Source of the DNA: an uncultured Oscillospiraceae bacterium
GTDB taxonomy: Bacteria > Bacillota > Clostridia > Oscillospirales > Ruminococcaceae
Direction: 5' to 3'
NCBI GenBank assembly: GCA_910586535.1
Contig: CAJUHS010000008.1
Location: 47,143 to 111,142, forward strand
Length of the DNA: 64,000 nt
In this document: in pieces, positions 43,875 to 52,327 of the stretch
Layout: each line of letters starts with the position of its first letter
Numbering within the stretch: position 1 is the first letter of the stretch
Program-made: the position numbers and the translations under genes
The notes under the pieces: model-generated
Database searches by the model: none
What the model saw: the letters and a program-made list of their open reading frames with translations, nothing else
Told to the model about the DNA's origin: nothing

Positions 43875-44025
43875 AAAATATAAAAATATTTTAAAAATTT
43901 TTCCTAACCCCTTGCTAAATTTGGGAAAATAGTATAAAATAATATTGACAGGGCGTTATTTTTTTAACGGTATCCCCCGTTACGGAACCGCCCCAATATC
44001 TTATTTATGAAAGGACGTCATTACT

Positions 44026-45252
44026 ATGGCAGGTTTAAACAAGGTAACAGTTGACGACATCAGCGTAAAGGGCAAAAAGGTCCTCGTAAGAGTGGACTTC
44101 AACGTTCCCCTCAAGGACGGAAAGATCACAAACGATAACCGTATCCAGGCAGCTCTTCCCACTATCAAGAAGCTTATCGCAGACGGCGGAAAGGTAGTTC
44201 TCTGCTCGCATCTGGGCAAGCCCAAGAACGGTCCCGAGGATAAATTCTCACTTAAGCCCGCAGCAGACAGACTTGCTGAGCTGCTCCCCGGTACTAAGGT
44301 AACATTTGCCGCTGACGACGCAGTTGTAGGCGACAACGCTAAGGCTGCCGTTTCGGCTATGGCTGACGGAGATGTTGTTGTACTCCAGAATACAAGATTC
44401 CGCGGCGCTGACGAGACCAAGAACGGCGAGAACCTCTCCAAGGAGCTTGCAGAGCTGGTTGACGGTCAGGTATTCGTTATGGACGCTTTCGGCTCCGCTC
44501 ACCGCGCCCATGCTTCCACAGCCGGCGTTACAAAGTTCGTTAAGGAGACCGCTGTAGGCTACCTCATGCAGAAGGAGATCCAGTACCTCGGAAACGCTGT
44601 TGAAGTACCCGTTCGTCCTTTCGTTGCTATCCTCGGCGGCGCAAAGGTTGCCGACAAGCTGAACGTTATCTCCAATCTGCTTGAAAAGTGCGACACGCTT
44701 ATCATCGGCGGCGGTATGGCATATACGTTCCTTAAGGCTAAGGGCTGCGAGGTTGGAAAGTCTCTCGTTGACGACGAGAAGATCGACTACTGCAAGGAAA
44801 TGATGGCTAAAGCCGACAAGCTTGGCAAGAAGCTGCTTCTCCCCATTGATACTACTATCGCGGCCGCATTCCCCGATCCTATCGACGGCGACATCGCTGT
44901 TGAGGTGGTTGACGGCGACAAGATACCCGCTGATAAAATGGGTCTGGACATCGGCACAAAGACCATGGAGCTTTTCGCAGACGCTGTTAAGTCCGCAAAG
45001 ACCGTAGTTTGGAACGGTCCTATGGGCGTGTTCGAGAATCCTACTCTTGCAAAGGGTACTATCGCTGTTGCAAAGGCTCTTGCTGAGACTGACGCTACCA
45101 CTATCATCGGCGGCGGCGATTCTGCGGCGGCTGTAATTCAGCTTGGTTTTGCCGACAAGATGTCCCACATCTCCACAGGCGGCGGGGCTTCCCTCGAGTA
45201 CCTTGAGGGCAAGGTTCTTCCCGGTGTTGACGTTATCGCGGAAAAGCAGTGA
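44026..45252 (+). CDS. pgk: phosphoglycerate kinase
   Basis: Transfers phosphate from 1,3-bisphosphoglycerate to ADP in glycolysis. Family marks: VLVRVDFNVPL (~20), SHLGKPK (~62), the central AILGGAKVADKLNVI (~205), IIGGGMAYTFL (~228), WNGPMGVFE (~328) and IIGGGDSAAAV (~360). The 408-residue length is slightly above the usual 390-400. Codons are strongly biased, as in a highly expressed gene. GAAAGGACG precedes ATG. tpiA and gpmI follow downstream with unrelated small genes between. Confidence 0.97.
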   Translation: MAGLNKVTVDDISVKGKKVLVRVDFNVPLKDGKITNDNRIQAALPTIKKLIADGGKVVLCSHLGKPKNGPEDKFSLKPAADRLAELLPGTKVTFAADDAVVGDNAKAAVSAMADGDVVVLQNTRFRGADETKNGENLSKELAELVDGQVFVMDAFGSAHRAHASTAGVTKFVKETAVGYLMQKEIQYLGNAVEVPVRPFVAILGGAKVADKLNVISNLLEKCDTLIIGGGMAYTFLKAKGCEVGKSLVDDEKIDYCKEMMAKADKLGKKLLLPIDTTIAAAFPDPIDGDIAVEVVDGDKIPADKMGLDIGTKTMELFADAVKSAKTVVWNGPMGVFENPTLAKGTIAVAKALAETDATTIIGGGDSAAAVIQLGFADKMSHISTGGGASLEYLEGKVLPGVDVIAEKQ

Positions 45253-45370
45253 GCCACTGCGGGCAGTTTCTACTCCCACAGTAAGAAATTATAGCATTTG
45301 ACTTTGCTTTGCCCACTATCAAGGGGGCGGGCAAGTTGTTTAAAATTGGCAATCCAACAGAAACATTAAG

Positions 45371-45406
45371 GCGGAGATTAGTTTATACTGTTCTCCGCTT
45401 TGTTAT
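45371..45406 (+). terminator. intrinsic terminator after pgk
   Basis: GCGGAGA (45371-45377) pairs with TCTCCGC (45392-45398), followed by TTTGTTAT. Confidence 0.75.
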
Positions 45407-45418
45407 AAGGAGTTTTAT

Positions 45419-45655
45419 ATGGAGATCAAAAAATTTTTCAAGGATAACGGGTTCGGCATAATTTGCATGGTTATCTGCTTTGGGTTGGGATTTGTTTTAG
45501 GTGCGCTTTTTGCTCCGCACCACAACAAGCTGGAGTTCAACCTGTTCAGCGGAAACGGAAACGCCAACAGGGAAAATAACAAGGATAATTCCGCAAACTT
45601 CGGTTCGGGAGGAGTCAGAAACGGACAGAAACGCCGTAAAAAGAGACAGGAATAA
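45419..45655 (+). CDS. small single-pass membrane protein
   Basis: A 78-residue protein with one membrane helix (residues ~11-30, GFGIICMVICFGLGFVLGAL) and a hydrophilic, Asn-rich and basic C-terminal tail (GQKRRKKRQE). No family recognised. AAGGAG precedes ATG. It follows the pgk terminator by 13 nt and ends at a bidirectional terminator. Confidence 0.65.
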   Translation: MEIKKFFKDNGFGIICMVICFGLGFVLGALFAPHHNKLEFNLFSGNGNANRENNKDNSANFGSGGVRNGQKRRKKRQE

Positions 45656-45658
45656 AAA

Positions 45659-45692
45659 ATGCAGAGACGTGATCTATCGTCTCTGCATTTTT
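45659..45692. terminator. bidirectional intrinsic terminator
   Basis: ATGCAGAGACG (45659-45669) and CGTCTCTGCAT (45678-45688) with A/T runs on both sides. It serves the small membrane gene and the convergent ribbon-helix-helix gene. Confidence 0.88.
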
Positions 45693-45702
45693 TATATCAA
45701 AT

Positions 45703-45909
45703 CTATTCGGACTTTACGTCAGTAATTTCACAGTTGTTAATTCCAAAATCAAGCATCAAACCGATTATGTCGTTTCTTGAACGGTTGGTCTCGTCGGCAA
45801 TTTTGTCAAGGCGTTCAACCGTTTCATCTTTTATGCGTATGGAAAATGTTTTGTACCCATCGTCACCTTTAATAGCAGAGCGTTTGCTTATCTGCAATTT
45901 TTCAGCCAA
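45703..45909 (-). CDS. ribbon-helix-helix (CopG/Arc-like) protein
   Basis: The 68-residue protein has the RHH pattern: a beta strand KTFSIRIKDETVERLDKIADETNRSRNDIIGLMLDFGI with a short strand, helix A, a turn with N-R-S-R, and helix B. Such proteins are DNA-binding dimers, often antitoxins or plasmid/phage regulators. TTG at 45909 is chosen because AGAGGTGA lies 6 nt upstream; an in-frame ATG at 45927 lies before that site. It is divergent from the broken SLOG gene and may repress it. Confidence 0.72.
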   Translation of the reverse strand: MAEKLQISKRSAIKGDDGYKTFSIRIKDETVERLDKIADETNRSRNDIIGLMLDFGINNCEITDVKSE

Positions 45910-45937
45910 GAAAATCACCTCTGTCATATATTATATA

Positions 45938-45967
45938 TTGACATTTATTATATTTATATATTATGAT
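45938..45967 (+). promoter_or_regulatory. promoter of SLOG-family gene
   Basis: A perfect TTGACA (45938-45943), an 18-bp spacer and TATGAT (45962-45967), in a very A/T-rich divergent region. TATGTTATAA is repeated directly just downstream. Confidence 0.6.
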
Positions 45968-46001
45968 TTATGTTATAATATATGTTATAAGGTGATATTT
46001 T

Positions 46002-46439
46002 ATGACTTGCACATTTTTCGGTCATGCCGACGCTCCGCCGGAGGTAAAAATCAAACTTAAAGAAACCGTAACCGCGCTTATCGAAAACCGCGGCGCAGAC
46101 CGCTTTTACGTGGGGAACCACGGAAATTTTGATAAAATGGCGCTGGCTGTCCTGAAAGAGTTGAGCACGGTCTATCCGCATATCGATTACTGCGTTGTGT
46201 ACGCGTATTTTCCTCAGGACTGTGAGGATTTTTTACATACCGTTTACCCCGAGGGCATAGAGACTGTTCCGAAAAGGTTTGCCATAAACTACCGCAATAA
46301 ATAGATGATATGTCATTCGGATATCGTGATAACTTTTGTCAGGAACACATTCGGCAACGCGGCAAAATGTAAAAAGACCGCCGAAAAACTGGACAAGGAA
46401 ATTATTGAGATACAAGAGTGTACAGAAAAGGTTTATTAA
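46002..46439 (+). pseudogene. SLOG-family protein gene interrupted by in-frame TAG
   Basis: The first 100 codons encode the start of a SLOG-like (DUF1273-related) protein: TCTFFGHADAPPEVK, RFYVGNHGNFDKMALAVLKEL and YCVVYAYFP. It stops at TAG (46302-46304) just after NYRNK. The same frame continues for 44 codons with the family's expected end (MICHSDIVITFVRNTFGNAA...). Relatives have Trp at the TAG position (RNKWM), so TGG to TAG is the simplest explanation. It is either a recent pseudogene, a sequencing error or a readthrough site. AAGGTGAT precedes ATG. Confidence 0.75.
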
Positions 46440-46497
46440 CAAAAAAACAATATATTCCGCGTGAAAATATGGTATAATATATGTTGGAATTTTTTAA

Positions 46498-46598
46498 TAC
46501 TAATCACCGATTAAAAAACGTATAAAAAATCAAGTCAGAATTTGCGTATATGATTTTGGCGCAGATTTTTTATTTCTGTTTTTAATTGGTGATTAGTA
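46498..46598. mobile_element. MITE-like inverted-repeat element, copy 1
   Basis: A 101-bp element with 20-bp terminal inverted repeats, TACTAATCACCGATTAAAAA and the complement of TTTTTAATTGGTGATTAGTA, with one mismatch. The interior matches copy 2 (49384-49500) through most of its length. It sits between the SLOG pseudogene and tpiA and carries no coding frame. Confidence 0.75.
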
Positions 46599-46631
46599 TA
46601 AGCAAATAAATTACAAAAAGGAGTAGTCAAT

Positions 46632-47405
46632 ATGAACAAGTCACTCAGAAAAGCAATTATCGCAGGAAACTGGAAGATGAACAAAACCCGTCCCGAGGCT
46701 AAGGAGCTTCTCGAAGCTATCAAGCCGCTGGTCGCAAACGCGGGGGACGTTGAGGTCATCGCCTGCGTGCCCTACACAAACCTTGAGACTGCGGTAAACA
46801 CCGTTGCAGGCTCAAACGTGAAGATCGGCGCGGAGAACGTTCATTTTGAAAAGAGCGGAGCTTTCACAGGTGAGATATCCGCCGATATGCTCACAGAGAT
46901 CGGCGTGGAGTACGTTGTTATAGGTCACTCCGAGAGACGTCAGTACTTCGGCGAGACCGACGAGACAGTAAACAAGCGCACAAAGGCTGCTCTTGCGGCA
47001 GGTCTGAAGCCTATCGTATGCGTTGGCGAGCTTCTCTGGGAGCGTGAGTGCGGCATTACCGAGGAAATAGTTGCACGCCAGATAAAGCTTGACCTGTTCG
47101 ACGTTTCCGCCGAGGACGTTAAGAAAACAGTTATCGCTTACGAGCCTGTATGGGCAATAGGCACCGGCAAGACCGCTACCGCCGATCAGGCTCAGGAGGT
47201 ATGCGCCTTTATCCGCACAACTCTTGCAAAGCTTTACGATAAGGCTACGGCGGATGCTGTTACCATTCAGTACGGCGGCTCCATGAATGCTGCAAACGCT
47301 GCTGAGCTTCTCTCCAAGCCCGACGTTGACGGCGGACTCATCGGCGGCGCTTCTCTCAAGGCTGCTGATTTCAATACTATTGTTCAGGCTGCTGTTAACG
47401 GTTAA
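46632..47405 (+). CDS. tpiA: triosephosphate isomerase
   Basis: Interconverts dihydroxyacetone phosphate and glyceraldehyde-3-phosphate. Marks: AGNWKMNKT (~11), the catalytic His in VIGHSERRQYFGE (~100), the catalytic Glu in IAYEPVWAIGTGKTAT (~170) and phosphate loops QYGGSMNAAN (~215) and GGLIGGASL (~237). The 257-residue length is normal. AAAAAGGAG precedes ATG. A -10-like TATAAT lies before the MITE copy, so the element may form part of the tpiA leader. Confidence 0.97.
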   Translation: MNKSLRKAIIAGNWKMNKTRPEAKELLEAIKPLVANAGDVEVIACVPYTNLETAVNTVAGSNVKIGAENVHFEKSGAFTGEISADMLTEIGVEYVVIGHSERRQYFGETDETVNKRTKAALAAGLKPIVCVGELLWERECGITEEIVARQIKLDLFDVSAEDVKKTVIAYEPVWAIGTGKTATADQAQEVCAFIRTTLAKLYDKATADAVTIQYGGSMNAANAAELLSKPDVDGGLIGGASLKAADFNTIVQAAVNG

Positions 47406-47472
47406 AATCGTAGGGACGAATATGGAATTTGCCTCTGCAAACTGGTAAATTTTCCGAGGGAGGGCAGGTACA

Positions 47473-47793
47473 GTGAAATCCAAACAGCTTAAGCTTGCCC
47501 GAAATGAGGAACGGAAACGTAACAGGGCAATGTCCCCCAAAAGGCGCAGAATCACTGCGATAATATGTGCTGTGATCCTCGGTATTTCCGCCGTGCTTTT
47601 TACGGTGGACTTGTTCCGTGCAAAAAAAAGTAATCTTCCGCCGCTGTTCTGTTACCCTGTTATTGAGTACGGCAACGGCAGCACGGACTACTATGGATTA
47701 TTTTACAAGGTCTGGAAGGACTATGATCCTTTTGAGGGCGAAACACGGTACTACCTGGGCTTCTGGTTCGTACCCAAAAGTTTTAACATTTAG
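47473..47793 (+). CDS. small membrane-anchored protein
   Basis: A 106-residue protein: a strongly basic N-terminus (KLARNEERKRNRAMSPKRRR), one membrane helix (~28-47) and an outer domain with YPVIEYGNGSTDYYGLFYKVWKDYDPF. Its layout resembles the small protein at 12297. Function unknown. GTG at 47473 follows a good GAGGGAGGG site. It lies between tpiA and gpmI and is probably part of that transcript. Confidence 0.65.
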   Translation: MKSKQLKLARNEERKRNRAMSPKRRRITAIICAVILGISAVLFTVDLFRAKKSNLPPLFCYPVIEYGNGSTDYYGLFYKVWKDYDPFEGETRYYLGFWFVPKSFNI

Positions 47794-47811
47794 CTATTCA
47801 ATAAATTATGC

Positions 47812-47836
47812 GGGGGACGTAATATCGTCCCCGCTG
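47812..47836. repeat. GC-rich palindromic hairpin
   Basis: GCGGGGGACG and CGTCCCCGC surround TAATAT, with no T-run behind. It is similar in core sequence to the hairpins at 9708 and 63511. Confidence 0.55.
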
Positions 47837-47857
47837 TATTAAAAAGGAATGATTTTT

Positions 47858-49378
47858 ATGAGCAAAAAACCGCTCGCACTGATTATTATGGACGGCTTCG
47901 GCATCAATAACGATACCTACGGAAACGCCATTGTTGCCGCAAAAAAGCCGAATCTCGACAAATATTTCGCAGAATACCCCAACACCACTATCGGCGCGTC
48001 CGGTCTGGACGTTGGTCTTCCCGACGGCCAGATGGGCAACTCCGAGGTAGGCCACACCAACATTGGCGCAGGACGTATTGTTTACCAAATGCTGGTGAAG
48101 ATTTCCAAGTCTATCAAGGACGGCGACTTTTTTACGAATCCGGCTTTGGTCTCCGCAATGGAGAACTGCAAAGCAAAGGGCAGCGCTCTTCACCTTATGG
48201 GACTTCTCTCTCCCGGCGGAGTTCACAGTCACATGGAGCACCTTTACGGTCTGCTTGAAATGGCTAAGAAAAACGGTCTCCAAAAGGTTTATGTTCACGC
48301 TTTTCTGGACGGACGAGACGTTCCCCCCTCCTCTGCCGCGGACTATATGGAGGAGCTTGCAGCTGAGATCAAAAAGATAGGCGTGGGCTCTGTTGCGACT
48401 ATTTCGGGACGTTTCTACGCTATGGACAGAGACAATATGTGGGACAGGGTTGAAAAGGCTTACAGCGCGCTTGTTTACGGCGAGGGTGTTCAGGAAACAG
48501 ATCCCGTTGAGGCTGTCAGAAATTCCTACAAAAACGACGTTACGGACGAGTTCATGCTCCCAACCGTAGTTGATAAAAACGGAACTATTAAGGCTGACGA
48601 CAGCGTTATCTTCTTTAACTTCCGTCCTGACCGTGCAAGGCAGATAACCCGTTCCTTTGTGGACGAGGCGTTTACCGGCTTTGAAAGACGGAACGGCTTT
48701 TTCCCCGTTAAGTTTGTCTGCATGGCGCAGTACGACGCGGAAATGCCCAACGTATCCGTTGCATTCCCGCCTGAGGCTCTCACCATGACAATGGGCGAGT
48801 ACCTCAGCAGCAAGGGCATGACCCAGCTCCGTATTGCTGAGACACAGAAGTACGCCCACGTTACGTTCTTCTTCAACGGCGGCGAGGAAAAGACCTTTGA
48901 GGGCGAGGACAGAATACTCATTGATTCCCCCAAGATAGCTACCTTTGACATGAAGCCCGAAATGAGCGCCTACGAGGTAACTGACGCTGTTGAAAAGGCT
49001 ATTGAATCCGACAAGTACGACGTTATCATACTCAACTACGCCAACTGCGACATGGTGGGACACACAGGCGTTTTCGACGCCGCAAAGGCTGCCGTTGAGG
49101 CGGTGGACGAGTGCGTAGGCAGAATGGTGAACGCTATTCTTGAAAAGGGCGGCGCGGCTATAATCACCGCCGACCACGGAAACGCCGACAAGCTTATGGA
49201 AGCGGACGGCTCTCCGTTTACGGCGCATACCACAAATCCAGTACCCCTTATCGTTGTAGGCTATGGGGACTGCAAGCTCCGCGAGGGCGGCGTTCTGGCT
49301 GATATTGCTCCTACAATGCTGCAAATTCTCGACCTGCCCCAGCCTCCTGAGATGACCGGAAAATCTCTTATAGTTTAA
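47858..49378 (+). CDS. gpmI: cofactor-independent phosphoglycerate mutase
   Basis: Mn-dependent conversion of 3- to 2-phosphoglycerate. It is an alkaline-phosphatase-fold enzyme: the metal-binding start LIIMDGFGI, the catalytic Ser in GQMGNSEVGHTNIGAGR (~62), HLMGLLSPGGVHSHMEHL (~115), FLDGRDVPP (~150) and the C-terminal ligands in NYANCDMVGHTGV and ITADHGNAD. The 506-residue length is typical. ATG at 47858 is preferred; an ATG at 47849 overlaps the AAAGGA site region. Confidence 0.97.
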   Translation: MSKKPLALIIMDGFGINNDTYGNAIVAAKKPNLDKYFAEYPNTTIGASGLDVGLPDGQMGNSEVGHTNIGAGRIVYQMLVKISKSIKDGDFFTNPALVSAMENCKAKGSALHLMGLLSPGGVHSHMEHLYGLLEMAKKNGLQKVYVHAFLDGRDVPPSSAADYMEELAAEIKKIGVGSVATISGRFYAMDRDNMWDRVEKAYSALVYGEGVQETDPVEAVRNSYKNDVTDEFMLPTVVDKNGTIKADDSVIFFNFRPDRARQITRSFVDEAFTGFERRNGFFPVKFVCMAQYDAEMPNVSVAFPPEALTMTMGEYLSSKGMTQLRIAETQKYAHVTFFFNGGEEKTFEGEDRILIDSPKIATFDMKPEMSAYEVTDAVEKAIESDKYDVIILNYANCDMVGHTGVFDAAKAAVEAVDECVGRMVNAILEKGGAAIITADHGNADKLMEADGSPFTAHTTNPVPLIVVGYGDCKLREGGVLADIAPTMLQILDLPQPPEMTGKSLIV

Positions 49379-49383
49379 AATCA

Positions 49384-49500
49384 TACTGATCGCCAATTAA
49401 AAAGTGTATACAAAATCAAGTAAAAATTTACACATATGACTTTGAAACAGATTTCTTATTTACACTTTTAATTGGCTAATTGGTTAATTGGCGATTAGGA
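49384..49500. mobile_element. MITE-like inverted-repeat element, copy 2
   Basis: A 117-bp relative of the element at 46498. The left end is TACTGATCGCCAATTAAAAA and the right end AATTGGCGATTAGGA. The interior keeps AAAATCAAGT, TATGA and CAGATTT blocks. An extra ~16 bp near the right end comes from a tandem repeat of AATTGG. It lies 6 bp after the gpmI stop, before a lipoprotein gene. Confidence 0.75.
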
Positions 49501-49527
49501 TCACCCCTAACAGAAAGGACTAAGACC

Positions 49528-50505
49528 ATGTTTAAATCAAAAGCTTTAAAAACGGCGGCGCTTACCGCTGCGGCTGCCGTGATCATGTCGGCAATGAGCG
49601 GCTGCAATTCTGCCGGAAACGAGGAGGGTACTGCCATGAACAGTGTAACCGAAGCTTCTGCGGATTCTTCCGTTTCGTCTGCTGCCGAGGAAACTACGGC
49701 TGCCGAAACCACAACGGAAGCTCTGCCTCCGGTATCATACCCCTGCAAGTTTGCAAAGGAAGAGCTTCACTGCACCTATGACGACGTTGATATATTCGGT
49801 ACGCTTTATACTCCCGACAACGGTAGGGACGTTCACCCCGCGGTGATATTCAGCCACGGCTACAACTGCATTGGCGAGGATATGCAGGATATTGCCGCAA
49901 ACCTTGCTCAAAACGGCGTTTTAGCTTATACCTTTGATTTTTGCGGAGGAAGCACGCGTTCCGCAAGCAGCGGCGATTCCGTTGACATGAGCATTGAAAG
50001 CGAGCAGGACAACCTGCGCCATGTTATTGATATGATCTCCGAAATGGAATCGGTTGACAGCGAACAGCTCTACATTTACGGAGAAAGTCAGGGCGGCTTT
50101 GTGGCGGCTCTTACCGGTGCGGAAATGCCCGACCGAATTGCGGGTATGTTCCTTGTGTACCCTGCTTTCAGCATTGTGGATCAGTGGCTTGCTATGAATC
50201 CCGACGATATGACAGAACCATTCACCTTTATGGGCACTATGACCCTTTCAAAGACGTTCTATGACGGTGTACCGAGATATGACGTATACGAGCATATCAA
50301 GGCTTTTACAAATCCCGTTATAATATATCAGGGAGACAAGGATCCGGTGGTCGGTCTTGACTACGCAAAGCGCGTGGACGAAGCTTTGCCCAACTCCGAA
50401 CTTATCGTAGTAGAGGGCGCCGGACACGGCTTCGGCGGAAAAGACAGAACTCTCGTTAAGGACGGTGTTTGCGGCTACTTCACCGATAACGGACTTAATT
50501 CGTAA
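49528..50505 (+). CDS. secreted alpha/beta-hydrolase lipoprotein
   Basis: The signal peptide ends in the lipobox MSGC (Cys near residue 26). A Ser/Thr/Glu-rich linker (~30-70) follows, then an alpha/beta-hydrolase domain: VIFSHGYNCIG (oxyanion region, ~110), the nucleophile elbow YGESQGGF (~190), Asp in YQGDKDPVVG (~278) and His in EGAGHGFGG (~308). It is probably an esterase or peptidase acting outside the cell; substrate unknown. ATG at 49528 follows AAAGGAC. The preceding MITE may supply its promoter region. Confidence 0.88.
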   Translation: MFKSKALKTAALTAAAAVIMSAMSGCNSAGNEEGTAMNSVTEASADSSVSSAAEETTAAETTTEALPPVSYPCKFAKEELHCTYDDVDIFGTLYTPDNGRDVHPAVIFSHGYNCIGEDMQDIAANLAQNGVLAYTFDFCGGSTRSASSGDSVDMSIESEQDNLRHVIDMISEMESVDSEQLYIYGESQGGFVAALTGAEMPDRIAGMFLVYPAFSIVDQWLAMNPDDMTEPFTFMGTMTLSKTFYDGVPRYDVYEHIKAFTNPVIIYQGDKDPVVGLDYAKRVDEALPNSELIVVEGAGHGFGGKDRTLVKDGVCGYFTDNGLNS

Positions 50506-50515
50506 CCAAACAGAC

Positions 50516-50552
50516 AAAAGCCCTTGTATTTTCGGATACAAGGGCTTTTTAT
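50516..50552. terminator. bidirectional intrinsic terminator
   Basis: AAAAGCCCTTGTAT (50516-50529) and ATACAAGGGCTTTT (50536-50549) are perfect arms between two convergent lipoprotein genes. Confidence 0.9.
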
Positions 50553-50586
50553 ACTTATTGATAAGATCGGGATTCGATACTGGGAA

Positions 50587-51789
50587 TTACTCCGCAAGCA
50601 GCTTTTTGATCTCCTCAGAAAGCTTTGCGGCAGCCTTGTCGTGAGTGGTAACAGAGGGATGCCAGTCTGCGGAGTATCCGTCTGCGGGAGACTGAACGTC
50701 AAATTTCATTGTATAGATATTCTTGTCGCCGGTTTCGGCAGAGTATTCGTCCGCGGCTTTCTGAACATACTCGAAAAGTCTGTCGCCCATTATGCCGAGG
50801 GTGCAGAGTATCTTGGCGTCGGGGTTTTTCTCGCGAACGGTTTTAAGGAAGTTTATATACTCCGCAGCGTACTCCTCCTGACGGTCTTTTTCGGATTTGG
50901 TGTAGCTGTCGTCGTTGGTACCGAGATTTATTACTATAACGTCGGGCTGACGCTTGGTGAAATCCCAGTCGATATTTGCGGGAACAAAGCTTCCGTTGGG
51001 AGACCATGAGAAGCCCATCTTTGTATAGTACGGTGGAACTGTCTGGTTGGAAACTTTTTTGCTTCCGTCGCTGTAACCGGAAATAATTCCGTAGCCGCTG
51101 AACGATACCAAACTGTAATCCGCGTCGAGGGTCTTGGCTGTCTTATAAGCGTAAGCTTTTGTAACGTCCTCGGTCTTGGTGGAAAAGTGGTTCTCCTTTA
51201 CGGGGTCGTCCGAGCCGTAGCCGCAGGTTATGGAGTCTCCCACAAATTCGATAAGAACGTCCTTGTCAGGTGTGGGCTTGATAGCGCTTCCCGTTACCTT
51301 AATGCTGTCTATGGCAAGCGTGGACATAGGCGATTCGGACAGCTTGACTATGGAGACGGTAACGTCCTGAGGCGTATCGCTGCTAAAAACATCGTAGCTT
51401 TCCCGCAGATTGTCAACCATGTCGTCAATAACGCGTTCGCCGTTTACGTAGATTCCGATGCGGGCCTGATTGTCAGCAGCGGACGCGTTCGTGGCGGTCG
51501 AGTCGCCGCTGATATCTACTGTGCATTTTGTTCCGGTAAAGGAAAATTCCGCGCCTGTTCCCGAAAGCGCACAGTAGAGCTTGTCCTCGTTAAAGTATGT
51601 ACGTCCGAGAAGCTTAACGTTCTCGGCGGTAGCCTTGTAGACTGTTTCCGTGTTCATATCGTGTACCTCCGCAGCAGTAGTTATTTGGGCAGCTTCAGCC
51701 TGAGCGCTGTCTCCGCATGAGGAAAACGTCGTCAGACATAAAAGACACAAAGCTGTCCCGAAGATAGTTTTTAACCGTGACCTTTTCAT
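50587..51789 (-). CDS. SGNH-type esterase lipoprotein (CE2-like)
   Basis: The signal peptide ends FSSC (Cys near 25). Residues ~55-165 form a beta-rich domain and ~180-400 an SGNH hydrolase: block I FVGDSITCGYGSD (~185), block III VINLGTNDD (~310) and the catalytic Asp-His block DWHPSVTTHDKAA (~385). This two-domain order is that of carbohydrate esterase family 2, which deacetylates plant polysaccharides such as xylan. ATG at 51789 follows AAAGGAG. A fibre-degrading lifestyle is a fitting inference. Confidence 0.87.
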   Translation of the reverse strand: MKRSRLKTIFGTALCLLCLTTFSSCGDSAQAEAAQITTAAEVHDMNTETVYKATAENVKLLGRTYFNEDKLYCALSGTGAEFSFTGTKCTVDISGDSTATNASAADNQARIGIYVNGERVIDDMVDNLRESYDVFSSDTPQDVTVSIVKLSESPMSTLAIDSIKVTGSAIKPTPDKDVLIEFVGDSITCGYGSDDPVKENHFSTKTEDVTKAYAYKTAKTLDADYSLVSFSGYGIISGYSDGSKKVSNQTVPPYYTKMGFSWSPNGSFVPANIDWDFTKRQPDVIVINLGTNDDSYTKSEKDRQEEYAAEYINFLKTVREKNPDAKILCTLGIMGDRLFEYVQKAADEYSAETGDKNIYTMKFDVQSPADGYSADWHPSVTTHDKAAAKLSEEIKKLLAE

Positions 51790-51836
51790 TAGTGTGCTCC
51801 TTTCATTTATACTCAAAGTATACTTTGCTTTTGATT

Positions 51837-52247
51837 TTACTTACAGTTTCCGTGGCGGCACTCATGTTCCTCGCCGTGACCGTGGTCTCCGCAGGTGTGA
51901 CCCTCTCCGTGGCCGTGGTGAGAACACATAACGTCAGGATCATAGGACAGCTTTCCTGCCGCAAAAGCTTCGGCAGCCTTGTCAGCGTCGCCTGAAACTC
52001 CTCCGTAAACAGATATTCCAGCCTCGGCAAGAGCGGTTTTGGCTCCGCCTCCGATACCTCCGCAGATGAGAGCGTTCACGCCCTGCTCCTTAAGGAGACC
52101 TGCAAGCGCGCCGTGACCTGTTCCGCCGGAGGAAATTAGTTCACTTCCTGTAATTTTTCCGTCGGCGATCTCGTAAATCTTAAAAATTTCTGTGTGTCCG
52201 AAATGCTGAAAAACCGTTCCCGATTCATATGTTACAGCAGCCTTCAC
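51837..52247 (-). CDS. NifX/NifB-like cluster-binding domain with His/Cys-rich tail
   Basis: The first ~100 residues match the dinitrogenase iron-molybdenum cofactor-binding fold: VFQHFGHTEIFKIYE (~13), GALAGLLKEQGVNALICGGIGGGAKTAL (~48-75). After residue ~103 comes a tail with about nine His and four Cys (CSHHGHGEGH, CGDHGHGEEH, CRHGNC), a probable metal-binding segment. No nif gene is near; stand-alone members may handle Fe-S or other metals. GTG at 52247 follows AAAGGAG. Confidence 0.85.
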   Translation of the reverse strand: MKAAVTYESGTVFQHFGHTEIFKIYEIADGKITGSELISSGGTGHGALAGLLKEQGVNALICGGIGGGAKTALAEAGISVYGGVSGDADKAAEAFAAGKLSYDPDVMCSHHGHGEGHTCGDHGHGEEHECRHGNCK

Positions 52248-52298
52248 AATAAACAACTCCTTTAAAAAATGAGAGGCAAATAAATTACCATTATATTT

Positions 52299-52327
52299 AT
52301 TATACAGCGTTCTTTCTCAAAAGTCAA
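52299..52327 (-). promoter_or_regulatory. sigma-A promoter of NifX-like gene
   Basis: On the minus strand, TTGACT (52327-52322), a 17-bp spacer and a perfect TATAAT (52304-52299). Confidence 0.75.

Noticed and set aside
44248..45279. A 343-codon open frame on the minus strand
   Set aside because: Opposite pgk, with the same codon-bias explanation and no supporting signals.
46440..46631. A coding frame inside the inverted-repeat element
   Set aside because: Both strands are broken by stops and A/T runs; the element is non-coding.
47798..49396. A 532-codon open frame on the minus strand
   Set aside because: It lies entirely opposite gpmI, has no ribosome site or family resemblance, and arises from the codon bias of that highly expressed gene.
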